From assembly GCF_001039355.2 (NCBI RefSeq), contig NW_019776113.1:352485-416484 (forward strand): DNA of 64,000 nt, in the 5' to 3' direction. Positions within the stretch are counted from its first letter, which is position 1. Each line of letters starts with the position of its first letter. Shown piece after piece: positions 29,626 through 43,800 of this stretch. The notes beneath the pieces are model-generated. The model did not search any database and had not been told where the DNA came from. It worked only from the letters and a program-made list of their open reading frames with translations. Position numbers and translations under genes: made by a program. The stretch is from Lingula anatina (Eukaryota; Brachiopoda; Lingulata; Lingulida; Lingulidae).

Positions 29626-32066
29626 TTATGTAGCACTCACATATTTATTGTTTTGATCAAAGCATAATATCATTTGTAGTATGATTTTTAAGAATAACCA
29701 ACAAAGAATAAAAATAGATACCTGTTTGTAGTGAGGAAAGTGACAGATCCTTTATAATCACCTGACCTCCCAGTTGGTATTCCTGGGGCCGTAGAATGGC
29801 TGGGAGGCATCTGTGAAGACTCCAGTCTGAGATGGCGGCCTTAACATGGCTATGCTTCCCCCCCAGGCCAAAGTAAGCCCAGTTGCACATGTATTCATGA
29901 TGGATGCCACTTTGATGTGGATTTAGTATTGACGAGGTGTAGCATGTTTGTAATATCAGATGTTTAAAAAACTTTCATGTCAGATTTTTTTGGTTGTTGT
30001 TGTTTTTGTATTTCAAATCATCTTGTTATTATGATTTTTTTTTAAATTTTTAATTAATTTGTCATGTAAAATTGTTCTTATGGTTGAAAACAATAAACTT
30101 ATTATACATGATATTCAAAACATTTAATTAACAAATCTGATATTTTATTAACATACGTAAGATATTGATAGCCATATGTACCCTAGGAACGAGAAAAACA
30201 GCGACTTTGACTTGTGTATTAATGAGACTGGAGTTTCTAAATGTTATTCCTTAATCTTTTGATATTATCATTCGTGTAACATTTGAAATATGCATGTGAT
30301 TAATATTACAAACAAACTAAGTGTATTTAAATCCTCCAGTTATTTTAATCTGCATAACAAAATATCCAAAAACAAGTTTGGTCACTGCCAGAAGCGTCTA
30401 CTTCCTCCCTGGTTGGTAAACAGCTCGTGCCTATAGCCTTGTGGTTTGCTACTCTGTAATTAGATATTTGAATTATTGAAAATGTGATTTTTATATAGGT
30501 TAGGTGCACTTACTTTGAGATATGAGTTATGGCTATATATTTGCAATATCTGGATGGTTAGAAACTTTCTTGGCGTTCTATTTTAGTTTGATGATGATCA
30601 GATGCAATAAAAAGGACAATTTTGTCACTTTCTTTTTTTAAAATGGCCTATTTTCCTAAAAAGTGTATTTATATTTCTTTAAATGCAGTAATGTCCGCAT
30701 TGGAGTAAGCTTTAGAAAATTGTGAATAAAATGCGTTATATGAATTATTACTTTGTTTCATACGAAGAGAAACCCGTAAAAAACTAGAAGTATGTCTATA
30801 GAAGCAATAAATTGATCTATTGAAGTTTTCCAATTTTGAAATACATTAAATTATTGTCTTTTGCGTGATCTTAATAAATTTGGGATCAATGATTTGCTAA
30901 GTGGTATCTACTCACTGCCAAAACAACTGTATGTGTAAAACGCACACAAAACCAGTTTCTTCCCCCAACCCCAGGACTTATTCGAGTAGACAGCGCGTAA
31001 TCATGATTTTTTTACAGGGCATTACTTTCAACTATAAAACGTTTCTGTTTCTAATGTGCGAGTTTACGCGTTAAATTTAAAATTTATCACACCTTGCATT
31101 TTCGTTTGCCAGATCCACAGTTAACATTCCAATGCATACATTAGGCTTAGTAACATAATTAAATATATAAGTATAAGTATATAAACTTTCAACACGTTTA
31201 CCGCAGTCTCCACGTTGTACCACACCCCAAACCGCCGACAAAATTATATTTATAAACCCGTTTTTGAGTTCGAAGTTTCTGATGCTGAGTCTCGTCTTGG
31301 AGATAGACATTGGTGCAAATAAAAAATTTAAACTCCAAAATGTCGTTTGTAAGCCTTTAACCACTTTTTTTATTTATAAATTGTTAAATCAAGATTTAAA
31401 AAAAACTGAACTACCAAACAATATAAATCTACACCAAATCAAACAAATAATATTAAGAAAATCTACATGCTGAGCAAGTGAAGGCGAAGCTGTGTATGAA
31501 ATTAACAACCTTTTAGCTCGAAGGGAAATATTGCACAGAATAATTAATATGATCAAAAACATTGTGGCCGTCTGTGTCGCATACAAATTACGACCTACAC
31601 CCAACGAGAACCACAGGGAACTTTTGCCTCTAGTCTTCAGCAAACTTCGACTTGTAGTCTATGTCTTTTTTCTAAAAAGTGCGGCGAAGTTAATTGCTTG
31701 AAGTGTCGTGCTTATCAAAGGTTATGAATTACACGTCACGGTAGGGCGTGCGCACGTGGAAGTTCTCGTGGTTGGCTGTCAGCACGCGGCCAGTTTGGCA
31801 AAACCTTTACATCACTCGTGCCACTCTGTCACAGGTCAGACAACCAGGCAGGTGAGAAGACGCACCTTACCTGACAAATTCTTAATCGGTGATGACACCT
31901 GGCAAATAGGGTGGATCCCTTCTGCAGTACAAGAAATAGTTCCTAGCTGTAAGAAATTAAGCAGAAAGAGTGGTAACTTCTTGGGGGAAAACTCCCCTCT
32001 TTTTCAGATCGAGTGTCCGCAGGTTCGGCAACACAGATCTGACAGTGAGGCGTGTAGCTGTGATTT

Positions 32067-32072
32067 TATAAA
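32067..32072 (+). promoter_or_regulatory. Possible TATA box of gene B
   Basis: TATAAA, 49 bases before the gene B ATG. The spacing would leave a very short 5' UTR. Only a motif match. Confidence 0.25.
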
Positions 32073-32120
32073 GGAACATTTATACATTTATTTGTGCTTC
32101 AATGTGCTGTGGAACTTACG

Positions 32121-32205
32121 ATGGGATCTAACTTCAAAGATAAAGGAATCCTGTGCCTCCTGGTGATCCTAGGATGTATTCTGGAGATATCGCAATCTCA
32201 AGAAG
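32121..32205 (+). CDS. Gene B exon 1: signal peptide
   Basis: ATG at 32121 opens MGSNFKDKG, ILCLLVILGCIL, EISQSQEG: a short basic/polar N-region, a 12-residue hydrophobic core and a polar cleavage region. Ends in phase 1 with donor gtaaga, matching every downstream exon, which supports this start. Upstream in-frame ATGs are not part of a plausible signal sequence. Confidence 0.82.
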
Positions 32206-33421
32206 GTAAGAAAAACATTGCTGTACGGTGAACTTTAGTCTATTACAAACAATTATTATTGTCTTTTCAATTTTTGCCCTTGAAAACCATTGCCAATTTT
32301 AAAAAGAAGATAAGTAAATTAATATAAAGCGTATTACAAAGATCAACTTTGGAATCCCTTTATCAGCTGATGTGATTTTAAGCTTTTGTGACTTTCGGGC
32401 ATCTTTTTCTTTTAACATTTAGTGCGCATATAACCAGTTCTTATGTAAACAGTGTATGCCCAACTTAAACCGCACATTGCCAAAGATAATCAATTACTTC
32501 AAAATTAATTTTGACAAAAAGTTCCCTTCTTTTCGTTTAAATGAATTCAGAAAACAAACATGTTTGAATCGAGGAACACCATGCAGAATTGAAGGTAGAA
32601 TTCTCAAGCTCGCCATGTGACCATTTTTATTTTCTGTTTCTGTTTATATGTATTTATTACCCTATCATACATTCAATAACACAAGCAAAAACAAATAACA
32701 GAGGAAAACAAAATTTCTTCTTCCGGATTAAAAACGTTGCCAAGTGCGTTATTCTCAGCTAATTTATATTAGCAATGATTGCGTCATGGCAGGACGCGTG
32801 GAATATGCATTGACAAACCAAGCAGATTCTGTTTTCAATATCTTTGCGTACAATGGTACTACAATGCCAGCACACTCCTATTAAATATATATTTTTTCAT
32901 CGCCCAAACTTACAACTGCTGCAGGCAATATAGACATATATGTTGTTGCTGAACTGAGAACTAACCTAGGGCTTATTGGGCAACTGCCTGTCAGACAGTG
33001 AACACAAAAACGTCTGTGTAAAGCATACGGTCAATTCTCTAGTAGACTATGTAAAGAAAAAAATGATAATGACAACGTATGCTGATTAGAGTAAGGACTT
33101 AAAATACCCGATGGAAATATGAATATTAACCGAACATGATTTGCTTTTTGAAAACCACTCTTTAAACCGTCAAAACAGGTTCTTGCATGTTTTTGATGAC
33201 CTCATGCCCTTCGATCTACTAGGGAAGCACATGGCAACATTTTGATACCTCACCGTACATGTGAGGCCCTTTTATAATTGTTTTTATAAGTAGATACCCA
33301 TAGTATGTAGATTTAATAAACGGTGTGATAACTGTAAGTTACACAATACAGGTATCAAACGTGTGCATCTTTACTAGTGCTAGAGATAGTAGGGCTAGAT
33401 AATTTTACAGTACAGTTAATG

Positions 33422-33466
<45 letters not shown>

Positions 33467-34832
33467 AGTACGAAGGTCAATTTCAAGGTCATATTAATAT
33501 TCCGCTTTGCTTTGCAGATACAAGGGCTAGAAAATTTGCAAAATTCAGTTCACGATTGAAAAGTAGGTCAAAGGTCAAATTCAAGGTCACTTTAACATTG
33601 CCAATATTTGGTTTGCTATACTAGTTCAATAGTTACTACATTGTATATGGGCGTATTTATGCTAGTTTTGGAGTATTTCCAATTTTATTTTGAAAACTTT
33701 TAACATTGAGCTTTGCACCTTTGTACTGTTTGAAATAGCTTAACAACTAAATCGTGTAAAACCCGTTTAAAAATGTCAATTATTTAGTTAAAAAAAAGGC
33801 CAGATTTATTAGTTTCTGTCACCAGAGATATATGAAGAGAAGAATTCGGGAAAATATCCTTAACTTCATTTTTACTTTTCTGTTTTCCTCGAAAGTAAGG
33901 TACCTATATAGGGGCCTACTGAAAATAATAATTCACAAGTGAATAGACAAGACTCCTTATATTTGACACTAATCATTTGGTTTTTATGTACAAAATTTGC
34001 AAAAGCAAATAGATATTGTATCATGATAGATATATGACGGTTTATTACAGGATGGCCTCCTGTAGGCCTAACTACAATGGACCGCGACAGTAAAAGTCCG
34101 TGTAAGGTGTGAATAATGTACATCTTAGCAAAGTTGCCCGTTTTTTTATTGATAATCACATAAATCAAAAAGCAATTTAAAACCCAAAAATAGGCGAAGA
34201 AACTGGCAATATCACTTAAAAAAAATTAATTTGAAGGTAAAGAGCAAGCAACCATTTTATAGCCCAAGTGAAACGTAAGCTATTTATTTAACTACTGCGA
34301 CAAATTTGCTTAATTGGTTGTATATTGTCGATCAAATTTCTTTTGATAATTGTACCTAGATAAATATATTTACCATGTTTGTTACAAAATAAGAAAATTT
34401 CTCCATTCTAGCAAGGCACGAATTAATTTTTTTTTCACGATTTACACAAAAACTAAATTTATCAATTTTTGTCACTAGAGATTTAGAAAAAAAAAGAATT
34501 AACGAATATATCTTTAACTTCATTTTTCACTTTTCTTTTTTCTTCAAATGGACCTATATATTCAGAATGAGTGATAGTTTCAAATAGTATAACTAAGATA
34601 AATATCGAAGCGTGTCGTTTCATATACTAACTTTTAACTTTCAATTAAAATTACTTGCTGATATGATTATTCTTTATTATCTAATGTAGTCAATGTATTT
34701 GATCATAGCAAACTGTTTTTACATTTCTTATGAAATGAGGCATTTCTTTTCAAAGCACTGAAAAAAAACGACATATTTTGATTAAAAACAAGATTTTAAT
34801 TTTTTTCTGTTTTTCCTCCCCCCCCCCTTTTT

Positions 34833-34888
<56 letters not shown>

Positions 34889-37800
34889 GAGATGGTTGAA
34901 GTATGGCGCATGAGAAAATCTCCCTCTGGCAATTGTCATTCCAAACAGGTATGAATAATTATATAGTTAATTGACCATTAGACGAAATGCATTGTAGAAT
35001 GATCGATATTGTATGCTTTTTAGGTCATATTAAAAATGCGTAATATAATTACGCAGGTTTGAGTGCTACCACATGCGTACTCATTCCAAACAAATTTACC
35101 GCCGTCATACAATGCAGTAGTTGAGATCGCACTCAGATTGCGCATAAGTTTACCTATTTTTTTCAACTTCCGCTTTTAAAAACTACCGGTAGACTAGAGG
35201 TAAAAGGCTGTAAGGATGTTGCAGAATTTAGGGGATATAAACAGCTTGCAGGGGTGAATGGCAAGACAGTGAACCACTAGTGTCCAGTTAATTTTGTGTA
35301 GATTTATCGATGGCTTCTACTGTGAACAAAAGCCACTCGATCAGCTTTCCATCTCAAGAATTAAATAGTTAATCATATCTTATTCCGTGCTCTCACTCAG
35401 AGAACAGAAAATATGCTGAACAACTAAGACTAGACGGAAAGAACTTTTTTAAAAAACCAGATGTTAATCTTGATTAAAATTCAAGTGCAAGTGATGTACA
35501 GCATCATTTATCAAACTTCAAACTCCACATATTTGCAACAGGCAACAATAGGGTTATGTTGGAGTGATAAACGGGGAGGGGGTTAGATATCATTCCAGTG
35601 TATTTTCATTTGTAGTTTATCACCATGAAATTGTAATTACAATTGAATTTTCTCTTTCAGTAATTCAGTTGAACTTGTGTCTCAATACAAGACTGGTCAT
35701 CCCTCCATGTACAGGAGGAAAGAAGATCAACATAATTCTAGAAAGCTATGGGCGTAATCCTGAGGGCGTAGAACGCTGCCAACCCCACCCAACAATAGAC
35801 TGCACTATACGTGGAGACGTGTTTATCAACCTTTGCCAGGGGAAAACTGAGTGTTCCCCGAGATTTCGGCCGGTCCCTTACTATCCTATTAAAGCAAGCA
35901 AGTGCCCTCAGATAGAAACTGATGATGTGGAAATTTTAACCAACTACCTACATTTAGAATACCAGTGTCTGGACAGAATACGTAAGTGGTAGTAGTATGT
36001 CCACTACAGTAGATATGGTATGTTTTGTTTATATTTGTGTGATAATCATATAAAATAATAGCTGTTAAAATGAATGAGGTGCCAGTAGATCTATAATAAT
36101 AAATTTTTTTTTCGCATAATTGGTACAGTATTTTATTTAAATGGACTTCTACACTTCAGTTTATTTGGTGTTGGAGTAGGCTTAAACCCTGTCCTTAAAC
36201 TGAAAGTTAAAAACAAGACTTTTTCTTTGTTCCTTTGCAATGTTTTCTGGTCTCTAACTGCAGGTTCTAGAATTAGTTTGAACCAGCCCTGTGAGCTGAA
36301 TCTGGACCGCTGTAAAGACAACAATGCTCACTGTGACCCTGACTTCCTACAGTGCAGGTGTGTCAAAGGATACTTTGCTAAAATCATCAATGGAAATCCA
36401 GTTTGTGGTAAGCAACATTTGAAATCTTAAAACTTTTTAATTTAATTTACAGAGTTAACTTTTTAGTTCATGTAAATTAAGACAAAATTAAAAGTTACAG
36501 TGCTGTTTTCATTACATATTTTTACTAGATATTTTATGTTTCTTTCTTTATTATTGTCTAATCAGTTTCTATTCATTACCACAACATAAGGGCCTATATA
36601 TGTAGCTACAACATATCTTGTCATGTTTGTGCTAAAGAGGTGCCAAGAACCAGTAAAGTCTCCCTTTCGGTAGAGATCTATGCACCATGTAAATAAGAAA
36701 AAGATGGAAGATATGCATACTGGCTTCAAAAATTTCCAAAGAGGTACACTAGTTGTGTTAATTTGATGTCAACATACTGTTGCCTTTGGGTATTTTTTAA
36801 ACATTGAAACAGTATATACCAAGACTTACACATTAGGATATCACTTCTAGAAATTTTGAATTGAATTTTAAATATGTTACCTTGGGCTAAGGAACAGCTC
36901 ATTAAAAAAACGAACTCAGCGCCATGCTATAACCATCCCTCAGGATGCAGGAGCAGGTTTTTAATGGCACAGATGTTACTATGCTACTGTAGGTGCAGCA
37001 TTTATATTGAATTAATGTGTGTTTTCAAAGTTGGAATAGTCATAAACCCAGGGCAGAAATATGACAATTACACAATGTAAGTTCTTAATGTACATGCACC
37101 TCCTGCTTCTAGAGTTGTGTGGTTCTCTGTTTTTTAGCCATTTTCTGCCTTGTCTATGTCCACATGTGGGTCTTTTCTAATGTTTGTAATCAGCTGGATC
37201 CAGTGTGTTAGATTTTACTTGTCACCTTTATTTGATCACAAATATTTTTTTCATGTCAGCTGGCATGCTGATGTAGATTTAATGACCCATTTTATGTGTA
37301 TAAAAACATTTAAAATCTGAGTCATTGTAGGAGTACGAACTAGAGATGTACCAGAAAATATAGATAAGTGCAAGCTGGTGATGGCATCATCCGGTTTTCT
37401 CTATTTTGTCAATGATGTACGTAGGAGTTGACTTTCTTAATTTTGTCACAGTGTAAAGCTGATTACGCTCACAGCTATGTCTCTTTCCTATTGACCCAGT
37501 ACACTTGAAATCAGAAAATTCATATAGCTGTGTTTTACCCATTAGAAAGGTGTCAAGGACATTGTGACAGTTTTAACAGGTATCTCCAGCCTTTGATTGG
37601 TAACCACCACTAACAGGTAGACTAATTACCTGCACAGTTGTCCTACCTGAATGCAGGTGTGAATGATGGATCAGTCAAAAAGGCTATGCTATAATTATCT
37701 ATTTCTACATGTACTTCCATCTTAACTACATGTACAAGCAAATGTACCTTTCCAGTTGGAATCATGCATGCTGTTTTACCCCTATAAGCACAGCTGAAGC

Positions 37801-40800
37801 CAAGTCAGAGATATGTTGAAATGACAGGTTAAAATTATGCAGATAATATAAAAACTGACTTCCATGTCTACCTTGTCTTTAGTCCCCCACATTCCCCTGA
37901 ATGGTCTGTGTGCAGTCCCAGACATATGTAACAGTACCAACGCCGAGTGCAGAGGAGGGCGCTGCAGGTGTAAACCAGATTTTTATGAGAAATATGGAAG
38001 CTGCGGTGAGTTTTTATTGTGTTGAAACATTCTCAATGGGATCAAATTTTCATGTATTGCTATGTTTATTTGAATACATAAAATATTCTTTTATTAGAGC
38101 TATAAAAATAAGATGTATTGGGAAATGTTCAATTAACTTTTTGTGCACTGTATATTGTCATGTTTATGGTTAAGAAAAAGAAACTATTTTTACTAGAGTT
38201 ATAAAAAGTAACATATAGTTTTTGATTTTGATTAATATAAATGTATAAAGACACATGTATGAGTTGAATTTAAAAATGATATTTAGTCCACATTTCACTG
38301 ATAACCTGTGTAACTCCTTGCAGACTACAAGATAGCCCTAGGTTCCCGGTGTCAGAGTGCCTTGGACCAGTGTGTGGACCAGTTTGGACGCTGTCAGTCT
38401 GGGATATGCCGCTGTATCCAGGGATACTTCCCCAAAGCTGGCATGTGCCGTAAGTATCTGTGCTTAACATTATGATAACTGAAGTTTTTTAAATCTAATA
38501 CTGCACTTACAAATTTTGGTCTAGTTGATGATGGTGCATTGTCTGAAGATAAAGGTGAACTACTTTCATTACAGTACATTGCATATCCAGTTTAGATTTT
38601 AAAAACTTCCTTTTTTAAATACATCTGAATAAACTTACAAACATAGTGTTTTGCTTTATATTATTATATCATTTATTGTAACTGTGTTTTTTAGTCTAAA
38701 ATCTCAGTAGGTAGAAAGGCCTGTGATTGCCTGCCCCAAAGGATTGCTTCATCCTTTTAAAGTAGTGAAATTACATTCAGAGTAAAAAAAGTGTCTTTAT
38801 TTTAAAAAAAGCAATATTATTCACTTGCCTTTAAACAACTGTGGAAAAGTGGTCTTTAAAAAATTACTTTATACTAAGCATTTTGTGTCTGTAGATATTT
38901 ATAGACTAATGGTTGGCAATTTTATGTTGAAAAATTTCCACTAATTTTTTCACTGATTTGGACTCACACTAATTTTACCTCCTTGGGTTATGATGTGTTC
39001 TCCAGGTCCCTCCATCCCCCTGGGGGACCGCTGTGCCCCTGATGAGGAGTGTGCAGACGTGGCAGCTACCTGTCAGGCAGGGGCGTGTAGGTGTAACAAT
39101 GACCACTACGAGAAGAGTGGACGATGTGGTATGTTAACTGACCAATCAGTAGCAAACTTTTCTTTACAGTTGCACTTATACTTGGAGTTACAGTTTGAGT
39201 ATTTTGATCAAACAAAAAAAGTCAAAGAAAACCAGCAAGCACTGAGCATTATTTATGAAAACTCTGTATGTCACAAGTTTATTTTCTCTGCTATTTACAA
39301 TGATTATTGCCATTTAGTAATCAGAAGATGATATGTTAGTGACTGACTTTCTGCAATATTCATTTTTCAGTTGCAAAACTTGGTCTCAATGATGGCTGCT
39401 CATCCCAGGATGTGTGTAAAGATGAAAATGCTGCCTGCTTGGTGGGAGCCTGTTACTGCAAAGGAGAATATTATGAAAAGAATGGCAAATGTGGTAAGTT
39501 ATATGATTGATGTTATATCTCTTTTATATTTTGTCCACAGTTTTACAGATGTTAATCTTGCTAATGCTACTGAACCTTTCGTCAACTTTTTGTCCTCATG
39601 TCCACATTACATATATGCTGAAATTTTCAAATGCCTTAAGGCTGCAAATATTTTTTGTCCTAATCAACAGAAGTGTTTCATATACTGACCATCTTGATTG
39701 GGTAAATGATATTGATTTCTTTTATCAATAAAGACTATGACTGAATTTTATTCCAGTTCTGAAGATCCCGCTTAACCAGAGATGTACAGAGTCTGTGGAC
39801 CAGTGTGCAGACCCCAACTCCAACTGTAAAGATGGCCGCTGTCACTGCACCGACACTTTCTTTGCCAAGAACATTAAATGTGGTAAGTGGTACATATTGT
39901 ATGCCATGGTTTAAATTTACTAAGAGTCACAAGTCATGAAACTTTATGCTCCTGCAAAATAAATTTGGTAAAGAAAATTAGGGTAAGAGATTTATCAAAC
40001 CTGTTTAAGTAATATACTGGTAATACAGATTTACTATTATTTATGAAAGTGTTTGTGACAAAACATACCAGGTCATATATATTATTATATTTTTTTCCTT
40101 TTTTTTCCTTACTGTCACCAGAAAATTGGGAAAATTGAATTTTTCAAAGATAACTTTATGAAATAAAATGTTTCAGCTCCCAAGATCCCTATCAATGGTG
40201 TCTGTGACTTGGGTGACGTCTGCTTGGACGAGTTTGGGAGATGTCATCTTGCAAGATGTCAGTGCATTGACACCCATTTCTATCACACTCTTATGGGAAA
40301 ATGTGGTATGTTACCAATTGATCAATTTATATCTAATTTATTCTTTGTTTAATGGTCTTTCTTTGAAGTGACATTTAGAAAAAAGTATACTTTGCCTGTA
40401 GGTGAATGTTGTGTGTAGAATAGAGTAGCATACAGAATCATGCTAACTTAGAGCAGAAATGGCCCAACAGTCATCATCTGAGATGACCAGATTTCTTAAT
40501 TTAAGCTTTTGAACTTCAAGGTGTTTTGCAAGTTTCTGTGATACTTTCTATGTCATCTGGCCATTTGGAGACACTTTAAGTTAAGATGTCTGTCACTGAG
40601 CTTCGGGGGTAGTGCAGACTTTGAAATATAATTTTTTAGACATTTCAATACATAGTAGCATGAAGTTTCTTCTTTAAGGATTTATAATGGTACTTTTTAG
40701 GCACAAACTTTTGTCTTCTCTTTGCTGTTTCTAGATAACTAAATTGGTAATGGTGGGAATTTCCTTTTGTGAACTTTATGCTTGTAGTTGTAGACATGTA

Positions 40801-43800
40801 GACCATTTTGTTTTTTGTTTTGTTCTAATTAAGTACGGAAAGTTCCAACAAGTGGTGATTGCACATCTCTGGATATTTGCGCTGATGATAACGCAGAGTG
40901 CATACGAGACAAATGTTTTTGTAAGCAGGGATATGCTCTTCTCAACAACAAATGTGGTGAGTGTTCACTAAAAAGTTCCCCATATGTTTATATTCCTCCC
41001 TTCAGAATGCTGCTTATGCTCATGTAAAAATGTTGTTACCTAGTTACAACTTGTCATTCTTAAAGAAATGCTTATTTAGAGTTAAATTATTTTAATGAGA
41101 TAATATTGATCAGAATATTGACCTTTTCTGTATAGCACTCCATGTGCCTTTGGTCCATCTGGTTTAATGGAACTCTTTGAACCCAGCTTCTAATTGCTTT
41201 TATTTTACATTGATATTCACATTGTGTTCAGAGCCACGGTTTGGCATTGGCGCCCCCTGTCAAGATGATGACCAGTGCGCTGATGGTAATGCAAGGTGTG
41301 ATCAGCAGTGTATTTGCAAGGAAGGATTCTTTCCCCTCAATGAAAGATGTGGTATAGTATTGCATTATTAAATCTTGACATTGTAATCAGCAGTTGTTTC
41401 AGATAACTTTATGTAACTATTGCAATTGAGAATAGTCAAAGTGCTTGTCAGATTCTGTTCTGATTTGGTTATTTGAAATATTTCTTAATACCATTCACTT
41501 TCAAAATAAATGGCTCATGAAATTTGTTGGAACATTTTGTCAGTGCTTATTCCTAAAATGGTGATTTTATTTGATATTCAGTACAAAAGCCAGATGTGGG
41601 TGGAGCTTGTGATGGCCCCTCCTACCAGTGTAGTGATGACAATGCCATTTGTCAGAATGGCACCTGTCAATGTGTCATCACTCATTACCTCAGTGGCAGA
41701 AGATGTGGTGAGTAACTAAAGTCAACCCCTCATATATGACATTGATTATTGATGAACATTGGGTGCCATTCTTAATGATATATGAAGTGAGACAGAGAAA
41801 AGATATGTAAAGTAGGGGACTATACTGTTGAATGCCCTAAAATGCTAGAAACTGAAGATAATCTGTGGGAAATTTTCAAAAATAGTGTGATAAAATTAAT
41901 TACAAATTGTGAGTGAAATTCTTACAGTGATATAAAATGTAATATATCTGTGCCTGTTTAAGCATCTGATTTATCTATTGTAATAAAATGTTTCAGTTGA
42001 GAAGACAGGTAATGGTGGTCAGTGTTCCCCTGGTAGTGGACAATGTGCTGACCCCAACGCTGTGTGTGACCAGATCACCAGACGATGTCAGTGTAAGACA
42101 GGATTCTTCAACAAAAATGGCAACTGTGGTGAGTAGAGGTATCATGGCAATACAAAAGTTCATTTTGCCATCACATTTAGTTGACTTTGCATTTTTTCCA
42201 TAGTAAAATCTTTGAAATTGTCCTATACGAATTTTTGTGTCAATTCAGGTTGGAATGATGGCAATAAATGCTTATGTAAGTTAAATGAAAATGACAGATG
42301 TTTTTAATTTTATTCAAGTTGCTGAACTCCAGCCTGGCTCATCTTGTTCCCCTGGTGAGCAGTGTGGTAGTAATGCAGAGTGTGTCACAGGGAAATGCAC
42401 ATGTCTACCAGAGTTCTATGTGGACACACTGACTGGGCAGTGCTGTAAGTTGCAAATACTTGGAACTTCTCAATAGGTGTGAGATGGGATTTTCTGTTGT
42501 AAATGTGGATTCATTTTTGAACTCACAAGCGGGAAAACATAATTTAACTGTTGGATGAAAGAAGTCTCTTTGTTACATTCATTTGGAAATATTTTCATTT
42601 AAGTGGCATTTTGTAATATTTTAGTTCCCATAAGTTTGATTCATCATAGTTCAGCAAAGCTAAACTATTTTGACCCAACAAAATAATAGCTGTTTTCAAA
42701 ACACCAGGCAAAAGTTAAAGGAATATTTTTGCCTTTCATTCCAGTACCCAGAGGTAAGCTGTCCAAACCATGTCTGCCTGAGAGGTATATCCCAAGATGT
42801 GATGACCCAAACACAGAGTGTAACCCTGGCAACGACACCTGTGTATGTCAGAGAGAACACCACATCAAGAACAACCGCTGTGGTGAGTTGATGTTTACCA
42901 ATGATACTAAGAACTTTTTGGGCAATATTGATAGTGTGTACAGTAACTTTTATAAATTAAAATGGATACATATTGCCATAGGTCATTAGCGGAACTGTGA
43001 TTTTTTTTTTAATTCCACTAAATTTTTCATTTTAGTTTTTTTTTCAGTGTTTTCAAAAATCAAATTTTTGATGTTAGTATGTAATTGACTTCATCTTTGT
43101 ACTATTCTACCTGTTGTTCATTCATTTAAGTGCCAAATATTCCAACCAAATCAAGCTGTGTGCGTAACTCTGAAGATGTGTGTGCTGACCAGAATGCAGA
43201 GTGTACTGCTGCTGGGATATGTGACTGCAAGCCAGAGTTCTACTTTAAGGATGGACAGTGTAGTAAGTGTACAGAAATAATAGTAAGGCTGTACTAAATG
43301 TGGTGTAGAAGTAGATTTTTATATAAACAATAGAACCATGATACTTAATATGATATCTTTGAGTAAGAGTGTAAATGGAAAATAAAGTGAAATTTTGCAT
43401 GCTAGCACACCAGTGTTGTATCAAATTAAAAAATTAGTTCAATTGTCACAAAGTCTATTTCAGTTAGATAACAAGAATGTTACTGCTTGAAAAAGAAACA
43501 TACAATCTCTGATGGGTAAATGTTATTTTTGTCCATAAGGCAAATATAATATAATCCTTTAAATTCATGTATGTATTTCTTGCTAATTTCAGAGGAGCGT
43601 GGCAAGGTAGACACCCCGTGTCTGCCAGTGAGCTCTCCAGTTAGGTGTACAGATGACGACACACGCTGTGTGAGTGGGGAGTGTGTGTGTAACCCAAGAC
43701 ATGTGAAGATTGGGGAGAGCTGCAGTAAGTAGTGGGTTTTCTTGGAGTTATACATACATACATGTATAGAGAATGTTTTTCATTTTGATTTATGCATTGG

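Larger units (their letters stand above)
29100..32120. other. Intergenic region between genes A and B
   Basis: AT-rich. Holds one degenerate interspersed element (29303-29625) and presumably the gene B promoter in its last few hundred bases. The open frame at 31708-32166 is not convincing. No other gene, tRNA or rRNA is seen on either strand. Confidence 0.6.
32206..35660 (+). other. Gene B intron 1
   Basis: 3.46-kb first intron, by far the longest here. It contains a 40+ base poly-A, a TG microsatellite, a pair of diverged direct repeats and a cluster of AGGTCA half-sites. Large first introns often hold enhancers; none can be proven here. Confidence 0.75.

Noticed and set aside
31708-32166. 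152-residue open frame just before gene B
   Set aside because: It overlaps the gene B signal-peptide exon in another frame, has no recognisable domain and no splice support; likely chance in a slightly more GC-rich promoter region.
35564-35660. ATG-started open frame running into the SUEL exon
   Set aside because: The 97 bases before 35661 are a normal T-rich intron end with a strong acceptor, and the phase matches the signal-peptide exon at 32121, so the frame opens in the intron by chance.
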